A stretch of 38,740 nucleotides of DNA, taken from contig JAURNN010000007.1 of assembly GCA_030830185.1 (NCBI GenBank), forward strand, positions 1 through 38,740, read 5' to 3'. This document shows positions 25,560-33,764 of the stretch, in pieces. The first letter of the stretch is position 1, and every line of letters starts with the position of its first letter. The notes under the pieces are model-generated. The model saw only the letters and a program-made list of their open reading frames with translations, was not told the DNA's origin and ran no database searches. Both the position numbers and the translations under genes were made by a program. Origin of the DNA: Bacillota bacterium (GTDB taxonomy: Bacteria > Bacillota_I > Bacilli_A > Acholeplasmatales > Acholeplasmataceae).

Positions 25560-27195
25560 ACTCATGTCGCCTCAACTTGCAAATATGATTGCAGCAGGTG
25601 AAGTTGTTGAACACCCTCAACATGTCATTAAAGAATTAATCGAAAATGCCATTGATGCTAAAGCAAAACATATTCAAATAGAAGTTATTGATGAAGGACT
25701 TACAAAAATACGTATTGAAGATGATGGCATCGGTATGGATGAAGAGGATTTGAAAATGTCCATTTTAAGACATGCCACCTCTAAAATATCAGAAATCAAA
25801 GAACTCTCTTCTATGAATTCATTAGGATTTAGAGGTGAGGCATTAGCTGCGATTGCATCTGTCTCAAAAATGCGAATAACTTCTAAGACAAAGCATACTG
25901 AAGGTCTAAAAATGGTTGTAGAATCCGGTGTGATCCAATCAATCGATCCTGTTGCGATGAATCAAGGAACATCTGTGGAGATAGAACACCTATTTTATAA
26001 TACACCGGCACGTTTTAAGTTCATGAAATCTTCATTTCAACAACAAAAGCATGTAAGACAACTATTTTTAGAAATGGCATTATCACATCCATCCATTGCT
26101 TTTACATTATTTGAAAATGAGAAACCATATAAATCAACATCAGGATCGAGTGATGTCATCACACTAATTGAAGAACTATACGGAAAACAATATGCATCAA
26201 TGATTCAAGTTCATGAAACTAAAATTGCACATACTAATATAACCTTATATTTAGGATCCCCTGATTTAAACTTTTCTACAAAAACATTTATAAACATATT
26301 CATTAATCAAAGATTTGTAAAACATTACGGCCTTCAAGAAAGTATTCTTTCAGGTTATGAAGGCAGATTGATGCTTAAACGGTACCCTTTTGTTGTGTGT
26401 TATATCAACATTGATCCTAATCGTGTGGATGTGAATATTCACCCTCAAAAACTACATGTTAAACTCACCAATGAATCAGTTTTATCGTATCATCTTCAAG
26501 AAACGATTAAATCCATCTTCAATCAAGAAGCAAGACCGATTGTAAGACCAATGCAAGTCAAAGATGATCAATATCACGTGCAAGCACTAGACTTTGAAAC
26601 TCTATTTGAAGAACATGTATCTTATGAAACACAATCAAAATTACCTTCGATGGAATATATAGGTATGATCGGTGGGACCTATGGTATCTTTCAAAATAAA
26701 GAAGGCATGTATTTAGTGGATGCTCATGCTGCTCAAGAACGTGTGCGATTTGAATATTATCAAAATAAATTTGATACGTTAAATACAATCAAGATGCAAA
26801 GACTGATTCCTTTTCCATGGAGACTTGATGACTCAAGTATTTCTGAATTATTACAACAAAAAGAAAAATTTGAACGTTATCAATTTGATATTTCTAAAGA
26901 TGGTATACACGCACATCCTCAAGGTATAAAAGAAGAAGATGTATACCGGGCAGTTGAAATTATCTTATCAAGTCATACATTAACGATGTCTGAATTTAGA
27001 GATGCACTTGCTAAAGATATTAGTTGCAAAGGGTCTATAAAAGCGAATCAAAAAATTAGTCAACATGAATTTGAATATTTGATACAAACACTTAAAACAT
27101 GTCAAGAGCCTTATCATTGTCCGCATGGAAGACCAACCATCATATCAATCACATATGATGACATAGAAAAAATGTTTAAGCGGATTCCTTCATGA
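25546..27195 (+). CDS. mutL: DNA mismatch repair protein MutL (endonuclease type)
   Basis: MutL links MutS to strand removal. From 25546 it has 550 residues. GHKL ATPase motifs: ELIENAIDA, IEDDGIGMDEEDL, SLGFRGEALAAIASV and GTSVEIEHLFYNTPAR. The C-terminal domain has LVDAHAAQERVRFEYY (form of the DQHA(x)2E(x)4E endonuclease motif), SCKGSIKANQKIS and CPHGRPT, so it is the nicking type used where MutH is absent. The track starts at 25525, but GGAGG 6 bases before the ATG at 25546 and the family N-terminus MPSIKLMSPQLANMIAAGEVVE fix the start. The TGA stop overlaps the miaA start (ATGA). Confidence 0.97.
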   Translation: MPSIKLMSPQLANMIAAGEVVEHPQHVIKELIENAIDAKAKHIQIEVIDEGLTKIRIEDDGIGMDEEDLKMSILRHATSKISEIKELSSMNSLGFRGEALAAIASVSKMRITSKTKHTEGLKMVVESGVIQSIDPVAMNQGTSVEIEHLFYNTPARFKFMKSSFQQQKHVRQLFLEMALSHPSIAFTLFENEKPYKSTSGSSDVITLIEELYGKQYASMIQVHETKIAHTNITLYLGSPDLNFSTKTFINIFINQRFVKHYGLQESILSGYEGRLMLKRYPFVVCYINIDPNRVDVNIHPQKLHVKLTNESVLSYHLQETIKSIFNQEARPIVRPMQVKDDQYHVQALDFETLFEEHVSYETQSKLPSMEYIGMIGGTYGIFQNKEGMYLVDAHAAQERVRFEYYQNKFDTLNTIKMQRLIPFPWRLDDSSISELLQQKEKFERYQFDISKDGIHAHPQGIKEEDVYRAVEIILSSHTLTMSEFRDALAKDISCKGSIKANQKISQHEFEYLIQTLKTCQEPYHCPHGRPTIISITYDDIEKMFKRIPS

Positions 27196-28046
27196 AAAAA
27201 GTGATTGTAATTTGCGGGCCAACATCTTCTGGTAAAACTGCTTTAAGTATCGAACTTGCTAAAAAGTATCATCTTGAAATCATCAATGGTGATTCTGTCC
27301 AAGTTTATAAAAACTATGATATTGGTTCAGCTAAAATCAAAGAAGAAGAAAAAAAAGGGATCCATCATCATTTAATTGATGTGATTGATCCGTTAAGTCA
27401 TTATGATGTTGCACAATTCCAACAAGATGCAAGAACCATCATAAATAAACAACAACTTAGCATGATTGTCGGTGGTACAGGATTATATATTAAAGCAGCA
27501 CTTTATGACTACCGTTTTAAAAAAGTGTCTTTTGATACGTTAGTGTCATATCCTGATTCAAAAACGATGTATGATACAATCTTAAAATTGGATTCGAATG
27601 CAGTTGTAGATATTCAAAATACAAAACGATTAAAAATGATGTATCAAAAAGTTTTATTGGGTCAAAAACCTTCAGAAAATCATTATAAAGATCAACCTTT
27701 ATACAACATACTCACCATCTACTTAGATATTTCAAAAGATGTTTTAAAAGAAAGAATTAAAACACGATTAGAAAAACAATTAGAAGATGGGTTTATAGAT
27801 GAAGTCAAGTATTTAAAAACATTAGGTCCAATTAAAGATGTCATTGGTTATCGTGAGATCAACATGTATCTTAATCAAGAACTTACTTTAGAAGAAGCAA
27901 AAGATCACATTCTTAAAAAAAGTTTAGCATTTGCAAAGCGTCAAAAAACATGGTTTATCAATCAAATGCATCCTTATATCATTGATGCAACGTCACCCAA
28001 TCTTTTAAATGAATGTATCAAGGAGATCGATAAATGGCTAAAATAA
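27192..28046 (+). CDS. miaA: tRNA dimethylallyltransferase MiaA
   Basis: Transfers dimethylallyl from DMAPP to A37 of tRNAs reading UNN codons, the step before MiaB. In 284 residues: VIVICGPTSSGKTALSIELA (P-loop), INGDSVQVYKNYDIGSAK, HHHLIDVIDP, MIVGGTGLYIKAALYDY and DVIGYREI, with FAKRQKTWF near the end. It is slightly shorter than the usual ~300-315. It overlaps mutL by 4 bases and aroK by 13. The presence of miaA and miaB together means the full ms2i6A37 pathway is encoded here. Confidence 0.96.
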   Translation: MKKVIVICGPTSSGKTALSIELAKKYHLEIINGDSVQVYKNYDIGSAKIKEEEKKGIHHHLIDVIDPLSHYDVAQFQQDARTIINKQQLSMIVGGTGLYIKAALYDYRFKKVSFDTLVSYPDSKTMYDTILKLDSNAVVDIQNTKRLKMMYQKVLLGQKPSENHYKDQPLYNILTIYLDISKDVLKERIKTRLEKQLEDGFIDEVKYLKTLGPIKDVIGYREINMYLNQELTLEEAKDHILKKSLAFAKRQKTWFINQMHPYIIDATSPNLLNECIKEIDKWLK

Positions 28047-28540
28047 CATATCCTATTTATTTCATTGGTATGCCATTATCTGGTAAGTCTACAATTGCAA
28101 AAGAAATTGCACAGCTATTAGACTTAACATATATTGATTTAGATAGTGAAATCGAAAAAAATGCCCACATGTTTATAGATGACATATTTGAGTCTCATGG
28201 TGAAGCTTACTTTAGACAATTAGAAACAGAAATATTAAATAAAGTTAAAGATCAACAAGCAGTCATTGCATGTGGTGGCGGCATTGTATTAAATAAATTA
28301 CATAAAACCATCATGCATCAAGGTTACGTCATTCATATAATGTCAGAGTTAGAAACGCTTAAAGAAAGACAAAAAAATAGTTATGGTAGACCCATACTTT
28401 TAAAGAAAACCTTAGAACGACTTATAGACGAAAGATTTTTGAAATACCAAGACTTTGCTCATGTCCATTTTCAAAATGATGATGATGTAAAGGTTACCGT
28501 CAATACCATTTATCAATATTTAAAGGAGCAATTAAAATGA
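28034..28540 (+). CDS. aroK: Shikimate kinase
   Basis: Phosphorylates shikimate with ATP in the pathway to chorismate. In 168 residues: IYFIGMPLSGKSTIAKEIA (P-loop), YIDLDSEIEK (the DxD that binds Mg and shikimate), IFESHGEAYFRQLE (the shikimate Arg in FR) and VIACGGGIVLN (GGG loop), with a lid around RQKNSYGRPIL. AAGGAG lies 8 bases before the ATG. It overlaps miaA and aroQ, so both aro genes ride on the mutSL-miaA transcript. No other pathway gene is in the window. Confidence 0.93.
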   Translation: MAKITYPIYFIGMPLSGKSTIAKEIAQLLDLTYIDLDSEIEKNAHMFIDDIFESHGEAYFRQLETEILNKVKDQQAVIACGGGIVLNKLHKTIMHQGYVIHIMSELETLKERQKNSYGRPILLKKTLERLIDERFLKYQDFAHVHFQNDDDVKVTVNTIYQYLKEQLK

Positions 28541-28959
28541 ATGTATTAATCTTACACGGACCCAATTTGAATATGCTAGAAAAACGCGATCCAACTTATT
28601 ATGGTGGATTGTCTCAAGAAGATATTTTTAATCATATCGTAGAGACATATCAGCACATTGATTTTACATTTTATCAGACGAATCATGAAGGTGAGATGAT
28701 CGATGTGATTCAACAAACTCAAAATGTGGATGCAATTATTGTAAACTTAGGGGCATGGACGCACTATGCTTTTGCCATTAGAGACGCATTAGAATTAACG
28801 AATAAGATCATCATTGATGTTCATTTATCTGATTTAACAAAACGTGAAGCATTCCGTCAAATAAATATCCTTGAAGGCCTCACTAAAAAAACATTTATGG
28901 GTGAAAAATTATTAAGTTACACAAAGGCAATCGATTATTGTCAAACACTTTTGGATTAA
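28537..28959 (+). CDS. aroQ: Type II 3-dehydroquinate dehydratase, divergent
   Basis: Dehydrates 3-dehydroquinate to 3-dehydroshikimate. The 140 residues keep the layout: ILHGPNLNMLEKRDPTYYGG (lid Arg and Tyr), FYQTNHEGEMIDVIQ, IIVNLGAWTHYAFAIRDALE and DVHLSDLTKREAFRQ. Changes from the usual family sequence are NPGA to NLGA, LGxRE to LEKRD, VHLSN to VHLSD, and loss of the C-terminal GLG block. The residues usually named as catalytic (Arg and Tyr in the lid, Asn of NxGA, His of VHLS, the late Arg) remain, so activity is likely. AAGGAG lies 9 bases upstream. In Bacillus, aroQ also stands close before efp. Confidence 0.9.
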   Translation: MNVLILHGPNLNMLEKRDPTYYGGLSQEDIFNHIVETYQHIDFTFYQTNHEGEMIDVIQQTQNVDAIIVNLGAWTHYAFAIRDALELTNKIIIDVHLSDLTKREAFRQINILEGLTKKTFMGEKLLSYTKAIDYCQTLLD

Positions 28960-28962
28960 ATT

Positions 28963-28971
28963 TGTTATAAT
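28963..28971 (+). promoter_or_regulatory. Extended -10 promoter for efp
   Basis: TGTTATAAT (TATAAT at 28966-28971), no -35 at normal spacing. Predicted +1 is near 28978, with AAGGAG at 28991-28996. Confidence 0.6.
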
Positions 28972-29002
28972 ATTTAAGGAATATACGAAAAAGGAGTCAA
29001 TG

Positions 29003-29566
29003 ATGATATCAACAAGTGATTTTAAAACAGGATTAACCATTTTATATGATCAAAACATTTTTCAAATTTTAGAGTTCATGCACGTCAAACCTGGTAAAGG
29101 TGCAGCATTTGTTCGTACAAAATTAAGAAATTTACGATCTGGTGCAGTGATTGATCATACATTTAATGCAGGTGTAAAAGTCGACCGTGCACAAATAGAT
29201 AAATTGCCAATGCAGTATTTATATCAAAATGGTGATACATATGCTTTTATGAATGCAGAAAACTATGAACAAATTGAGCTTACAAAAAAGCAAATTGAAC
29301 ATGAAATTCAATTTATTTATGAGGGTATGACCGTAGAAATCATGTTTTACGATGGAAAAGAAATGTTAGGTGTCTCTTTACCGGATAAAGTTACATTAGA
29401 AATTGTTGAGACCATGGATGCTGTTAAAGGCGACACGAAAACAAATGCAATGAAAGATGCGACATTACAAACAGGACTCGTGATCAAAGTACCAATGTTT
29501 ATTGCACAAGGTGAAAGAGTCATTGTTTCAACCTATGATGCAAGTTATGTTTCAAGAGAAAAATAA
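29003..29566 (+). CDS. efp: Elongation factor P
   Basis: EF-P relieves ribosomes stalled on polyproline. Two ATGs stand in tandem at 29000 and 29003. AAGGAG is 3 bases before the first and 6 before the second, and the second gives MISTSDFKTGLTI, the family N-terminus, placing the modifiable Lys at position 32 in HVKPGKGAAFVRTKLRN, as in Bacillus. From there the 187 residues span all three domains, ending with GLVIKVPMFIAQGERVIVSTYDASYVSR. It has its own promoter and a terminator on the stop codon, so it is a single-gene unit. Confidence 0.97.
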   Translation: MISTSDFKTGLTILYDQNIFQILEFMHVKPGKGAAFVRTKLRNLRSGAVIDHTFNAGVKVDRAQIDKLPMQYLYQNGDTYAFMNAENYEQIELTKKQIEHEIQFIYEGMTVEIMFYDGKEMLGVSLPDKVTLEIVETMDAVKGDTKTNAMKDATLQTGLVIKVPMFIAQGERVIVSTYDASYVSREK

Positions 29567-29585
29567 GGCTTTGAAGCCTTTTTTT
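29565..29585 (+). terminator. efp terminator
   Basis: A 6-bp GC-containing stem, AAGGCT with AGCCTT, loop TTGA and seven Ts, starting within the efp stop codon. The rluB promoter starts two bases later. Confidence 0.85.
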
Positions 29586-29586
29586 A

Positions 29587-29595
29587 TGGTATAAT
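29587..29595 (+). promoter_or_regulatory. Extended -10 promoter giving a predicted leaderless rluB mRNA
   Basis: TGGTATAAT, the same 9 bases as upstream of holA. From TATAAT at 29590-29595 the +1 falls at 29602, the A of the ATG. The preceding terminator makes read-through from efp unlikely, and there is no Shine-Dalgarno. Confidence 0.7.
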
Positions 29596-29601
29596 ACTCA
29601 T

Positions 29602-30339
29602 ATGTTAGAAAGACTACAAAAAGTCCTAGCCAACCATCAAATTGCATCAAGAAGAAAATGTGAAACGATCATTTTAGAAGGTCGTGTGAAAGTTAATGGT
29701 CAAGTGATCACTGAACTTGGAACAAAAGTTTCTTCAACGGATGACATTGAAGTGGATGGGAAAAAACTTTTTAAACAAGAATATACATACATTTTAATGA
29801 ATAAACCAAGAGGGATTATCTCTTCGGTTTCAGATGAAAAAGGTCGTAAAACGGTCTTTGATTTATTATTAAAAGAAGATCAAGAAGCGCGCTTGTATCC
29901 AGTTGGAAGACTTGATTATGATACAGCGGGTCTTTTACTGATGACCAATGATGGTGCACTCACACAAAGACTTACTCATCCTAAGCATCTTGTTGATAAA
30001 GTATATCGCGTTGTGTGCCAAGGCATTATTTCTAGAGAAGCAATCAAACAACTTAGAACAGGTGTTCCCATTGGTGGTAAACACGTTGTTAAAGGTGTTC
30101 AAGTTCGTGTTCTTGAAAGAAGAATTCCAACAAAAACATCTTATGTTGAAATCACGCTAGTCGACGGGAAATATCATCAAGTCAAAGAAATGTTTGCAAG
30201 TGTTGGATTTCCGGTTTCAAAACTTACAAGAATTAGATATGCATTTTTAGATTCTGAAGGAATTCAACGTGGCTTGTACCGATATTTAAAAGTTCATGAA
30301 GTTAAAAAATTATTTGGATATCAGTTCAAACTCAAATGA
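29602..30339 (+). CDS. rluB: rRNA pseudouridine synthase, RluB/RsuA family
   Basis: Makes pseudouridine in ribosomal RNA; RluB acts on the large subunit and RsuA on the small, and this sequence looks closer to RluB. The 245 residues contain an N-terminal S4 RNA-binding domain (LQKVLANHQIASRRKCETIILEGRVKVNG) and the catalytic domain with YILMNKPRGIISSVSD and LYPVGRLDYDTAGLLLMTNDG (the catalytic Asp in RLDYDT), then KVYRV and YHQVKEMFASVGFPV. It appears to be leaderless. In Bacillus the rluB-like gene also lies upstream of cmk. Confidence 0.94.
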   Translation: MLERLQKVLANHQIASRRKCETIILEGRVKVNGQVITELGTKVSSTDDIEVDGKKLFKQEYTYILMNKPRGIISSVSDEKGRKTVFDLLLKEDQEARLYPVGRLDYDTAGLLLMTNDGALTQRLTHPKHLVDKVYRVVCQGIISREAIKQLRTGVPIGGKHVVKGVQVRVLERRIPTKTSYVEITLVDGKYHQVKEMFASVGFPVSKLTRIRYAFLDSEGIQRGLYRYLKVHEVKKLFGYQFKLK

Positions 30340-30344
30340 TCATA

Positions 30345-30374
30345 TTGAGCTCAGTAGTATAAATATGTTATAAT
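30345..30374 (+). promoter_or_regulatory. cmk promoter
   Basis: TTGAGC (30345-30350), 18-base spacer ending in TGT, TATAAT (30369-30374): an extended -10 with a fair -35. GGAGG follows before the ATG at 30396. A perfect 8-base palindrome TGAGCTCA overlaps the -35; I cannot tell if it is an operator. Confidence 0.65.
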
Positions 30375-30395
30375 AATATAGATATTGGAGGAACT

Positions 30396-31058
30396 ATGCA
30401 GCTGTTTCATATTGCAATTGATGGCCCTGCCGGTTCAGGTAAGAGTTCAATTAGTAAAGAACTTGCGAATCAACTAAATTGCGTTCATATTGACACTGGT
30501 GCAATGTATCGAGCAGTTACCGCCATCGCACTTAGAAATCAGACACCTTTAGATGATGTGAAAACGTATCAGTTTTTAGAATCCTCAATATTTGAATATC
30601 AAAAAGAATCTATTTATGTAAATGGTGAAAATTTAACCGATATGATACGTGATAAAACCATTAATCAACATGTGAGTTTGGTTTCTAGTATCGAATATGT
30701 AAGAAAAAAACTTGTTGACGTTCAGCAAATCATTGCTGAAAAGTATGATGTTGTGATGGATGGCAGAGATATCGGATCTGTTGTATTACCTCAAGCACAA
30801 GTGAAAATATTTTTAACAGCAGAAATTGAAGAACGTGCGAAAAGAAGAATTCATGAAATGGGATTAGATATCCCGCTCAAACAAATGATTGATGATATCG
30901 CTAATAGAGATTTAAAAGACTCTACAAGAATGATCTCCCCACTTACAAAAGCGAGTGATGCCATCGTCATTGATACAACATATTTAACAAAAGAACAAGT
31001 CATTCAAGCAATCTTGATAGAAATTGATAAAAGGAAGCGACAACATGCAAAACATTAA
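30396..31058 (+). CDS. cmk: Cytidylate kinase
   Basis: Phosphorylates CMP and dCMP to the diphosphates. In 220 residues: IAIDGPAGSGKSSISKELA (P-loop), HIDTGAMYRAVTAIAL, VMDGRDIGSVVLPQAQVKIFLTA and EERAKRRIHEM, all typical of the bacterial long form with a CMP-binding insert. It heads the cmk-rpsA-der-gpsA cluster, which is preserved from Bacillus, and overlaps rpsA by 14 bases. Confidence 0.97.
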   Translation: MQLFHIAIDGPAGSGKSSISKELANQLNCVHIDTGAMYRAVTAIALRNQTPLDDVKTYQFLESSIFEYQKESIYVNGENLTDMIRDKTINQHVSLVSSIEYVRKKLVDVQQIIAEKYDVVMDGRDIGSVVLPQAQVKIFLTAEIEERAKRRIHEMGLDIPLKQMIDDIANRDLKDSTRMISPLTKASDAIVIDTTYLTKEQVIQAILIEIDKRKRQHAKH

Positions 31059-32448
31059 TATCCCCCGCGTTGGTCAAATCGTAGAAGGTAATGTCATAAA
31101 AGTAGAAGAAAATACTCTATATGTCGATTTAAATGCGATGACCGAAGGTAAAATCCATTTAGATAATTATGCAAAACCAGCGCCACAAACGTTTATTGGT
31201 TTGATTGCTATTGGCGACACTGTAAAAGCACGCATTCAAAAAATAACGGATGAACCAGCCCAAATTTTACTTTCTAGATTACCACTTTTAGAAGAAGAGT
31301 CTTTTAAGAAACTAGAAGAAGCTGTGATAAACGAAACAGTTGTTTTAGCATCTGTTAAAAAAGTAGACGAAAAAGGATTATTACTTAATGTAGACGGCTT
31401 TGAAGCATTTCTTCCTTATAGCCATTTAGATTTTGATTTAGTAAAAAACAAAGAACAATTACGTGGTAAAAAATTAGAAGTTCAACTTCTAGAAGCAACA
31501 AAACGAGGACGTTTTCAAAAAATCATCGCGTCACGTAAAAAGATTTTTGAACAAGCACGTCAAGAAGCATATGATGCTCGTGTGAAAGCACGTGAAGATG
31601 AATTATTACAAATTAAAACAGGCGATGTCATAAAAGGGATTGTTGATAAGATTGAAGCTTATGCTGCAACCGTCAAATTCGGTCATGTTGCTGGATTATT
31701 GCGTATTTCACAAGTCAGTCATTATCGTATTGATAAACTTGATGATCTATTAACGATTGGTCAAGAAGTTGAAGTAAAAGTCATTAAAAAAGAAGGCAAT
31801 CGACTAGATTTATCAATGAAAGCACTTATGCCAACGCCTTATGAAGAATATGCAAAAGTTCATCATAAAGCAGAAACGGTTGAAGGTGTTGTTGTTCAAA
31901 AATTACCATTTGGTATCATTGTTGAACTTGCACGTGACATACGTGGTCTTCTTCATCAATCAGAATTTTCTTGGAATCCAAATGATAATTATGATGCTTA
32001 TGTTAAAATTGGTGAAACGATTCCAGTTGCGATTTTAAGTATCGATGTTAAAAAAGAAAAAATTGCACTTTCTAGACGTGTTTTATTAGATAACCCTTGG
32101 AAAGATGTCACCGTTAGAAGAGGTGATGTGATTCAAGTTCCAATAACAGGGATAGAACGTAATATGATACTTGTCAATGTTCAAGGTGCAGATGGCATCA
32201 TCAAACAAGATGAATTAAGCATCGATCGTGTTGCAAAAATTGATGAATTATTTGCAGTTGGAGATACAGTTGAAGCAATTGTCTTAGTCGCAGATAAAAG
32301 CACTTGGACAATGGAATTATCGATTAAACGCGTTAAAGAAAAAGAATTACGTGCAGATTTTGAGAAGTTTATGGAATTAGAAAAAGTCGATGAATCAGGT
32401 ACAAATCTTGGAGAACTTTTTGAAGATAAATTCAAAAAGAAAAAATAA
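31045..32448 (+). CDS. rpsA: S1-domain RNA-binding protein (RpsA/YpfD-like) with five S1 repeats
   Basis: Related to ribosomal protein S1, which binds mRNA for translation; the Firmicute version is not always a stable part of the ribosome. From 31045 it has 467 residues and I count five S1 repeats: VGQIVEGNVIKVEENTLYVD, NETVVLASVKKVDEKGLLLN, TGDVIKGIVDKIEAYAATVK, ETVEGVVVQKLPFGIIVE and GDVIQVPITGIERNMILVN, each ending in a LSRR/LSxK-like strand. Bacillus YpfD is shorter, with four. The track's start at 31024 is a TTG; AAGGAAG 7 bases before the ATG at 31045 fits better. Its stop overlaps the der start by one base. Confidence 0.93.
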   Translation: MQNINIPRVGQIVEGNVIKVEENTLYVDLNAMTEGKIHLDNYAKPAPQTFIGLIAIGDTVKARIQKITDEPAQILLSRLPLLEEESFKKLEEAVINETVVLASVKKVDEKGLLLNVDGFEAFLPYSHLDFDLVKNKEQLRGKKLEVQLLEATKRGRFQKIIASRKKIFEQARQEAYDARVKAREDELLQIKTGDVIKGIVDKIEAYAATVKFGHVAGLLRISQVSHYRIDKLDDLLTIGQEVEVKVIKKEGNRLDLSMKALMPTPYEEYAKVHHKAETVEGVVVQKLPFGIIVELARDIRGLLHQSEFSWNPNDNYDAYVKIGETIPVAILSIDVKKEKIALSRRVLLDNPWKDVTVRRGDVIQVPITGIERNMILVNVQGADGIIKQDELSIDRVAKIDELFAVGDTVEAIVLVADKSTWTMELSIKRVKEKELRADFEKFMELEKVDESGTNLGELFEDKFKKKK

Positions 32449-33764
32449 TGGGATTTAAAATAGCAATTGTTGGACGTCCAAACGTCGGCAAGTCAAGTTT
32501 ATTTAATCGTCTGATTGGTCAAAGACACGCGATTACAGATGATCAACCAGGCATCACGAGAGATCGATTGTATGGTCGAGCGGAATGGTTGAACCAACCA
32601 TTTGAAGTCATTGATACAGGGGGCATCGACTATGTTGATGCTCCTTTTTTAACTGAAATCAGAGTTCAAGCAGAAATTGCAATGGATGAAGCTGATGTCA
32701 TTTTATTTGTTGTAGATGGTGTTTCAGGCATACAAGATGCCGATGAAATGGTTGCTAAAATTTTAATGAAGCGCCAAAAAGAAGTGATCGTCATTGTTAA
32801 TAAAATTGATGATGCTTCTAAAATGCCAAGCATTTATGAATTTTATGCATTAGGACTTGGCGATCCGATTGGTATATCAACAATTCACGGTATTGGGATT
32901 GGTGATGTTTTAGATAAAATCATGTCAATGCATCAATTACCAGAAGAAAAATATGATGAAAATGCCATTCAGTTTGCGATTGTAGGAAGACCGAATGTTG
33001 GTAAATCATCTTTAATGAATGCTATTTTAAATCAAGAACGCGTGATTGCGTCTCCACTAAGTGGAACGACAAGAGATGCCATTGATACGACATTTAGACG
33101 AAATCAAAAAGAATATGTTGTCATTGACACTGCTGGTATTAAAAAACGCGGTAAGATATATGAAAGTTTTGATAAATATGCGCTCATAAGAGCACGTTCT
33201 GCATTAGAAAGAGCCGATGTTGCCCTGCTTGTGATTGATGGGCATGAAGGTGTGATTGAACAAGATTTACATGTTGGTGGACTGATTGAAGATTATTTTA
33301 AATCAGTTGTGATTGTTATTAATAAGTGGGATCTTATTGAGAAAGATGATAAAACCATGGCCAAAATGGAAAAATCAATTCGAGATAAATTCCAATTTTT
33401 CGGTTATGCACCCGTTGTATTTTTGTCAGCTAAAGATAAAACAAGACTCAATCCACTCTTTGATGCCATTGATTTAGCGTATGCCAATTACATTAAAGAA
33501 ATAAAGACATCTGTTTTAAATGAAGTCTTACATGAAGCAACATTAAAACATCCACCTGCAATATTTAATCATGGCCGTGCAAACTTTACATACATTACTC
33601 AGTCAGGCGTGAAACCACCAACATTTCAATTGTTTGTCAATCAACCTGACTATGTCCACTTTTCATATGAAAGATATTTACAAAATGCGTATCGAGAATC
33701 CATAGATTTTACCGGTACGCCGATAAAATTTATTCTTAGAAAGAAGGTTTCTGATGACATTTAG
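32448..33764 (+). CDS. der: Ribosome biogenesis GTPase Der (EngA)
   Basis: Der has two GTPase domains in tandem and is needed for 50S subunit assembly. In 438 residues: G domain 1 with AIVGRPNVGKSSLFN, PGITRDRLYG, DTGGI and NKIDD; G domain 2 with AIVGRPNVGKSSLMN, SGTTRDAIDT, DTAGI and NKWDLIEK; and a C-terminal KH-like domain (~350-438). Length is standard. It starts on the rpsA stop (TAATG) with no Shine-Dalgarno, so it is probably translated by coupling, and overlaps gpsA by 11 bases. Confidence 0.98.
   Translation: MGFKIAIVGRPNVGKSSLFNRLIGQRHAITDDQPGITRDRLYGRAEWLNQPFEVIDTGGIDYVDAPFLTEIRVQAEIAMDEADVILFVVDGVSGIQDADEMVAKILMKRQKEVIVIVNKIDDASKMPSIYEFYALGLGDPIGISTIHGIGIGDVLDKIMSMHQLPEEKYDENAIQFAIVGRPNVGKSSLMNAILNQERVIASPLSGTTRDAIDTTFRRNQKEYVVIDTAGIKKRGKIYESFDKYALIRARSALERADVALLVIDGHEGVIEQDLHVGGLIEDYFKSVVIVINKWDLIEKDDKTMAKMEKSIRDKFQFFGYAPVVFLSAKDKTRLNPLFDAIDLAYANYIKEIKTSVLNEVLHEATLKHPPAIFNHGRANFTYITQSGVKPPTFQLFVNQPDYVHFSYERYLQNAYRESIDFTGTPIKFILRKKVSDDI

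Noticed and set aside
32181-32435. 84-residue minus-strand ORF inside rpsA
   Set aside because: It is a shadow of the fifth S1 repeat, Ser-rich and without start signals.
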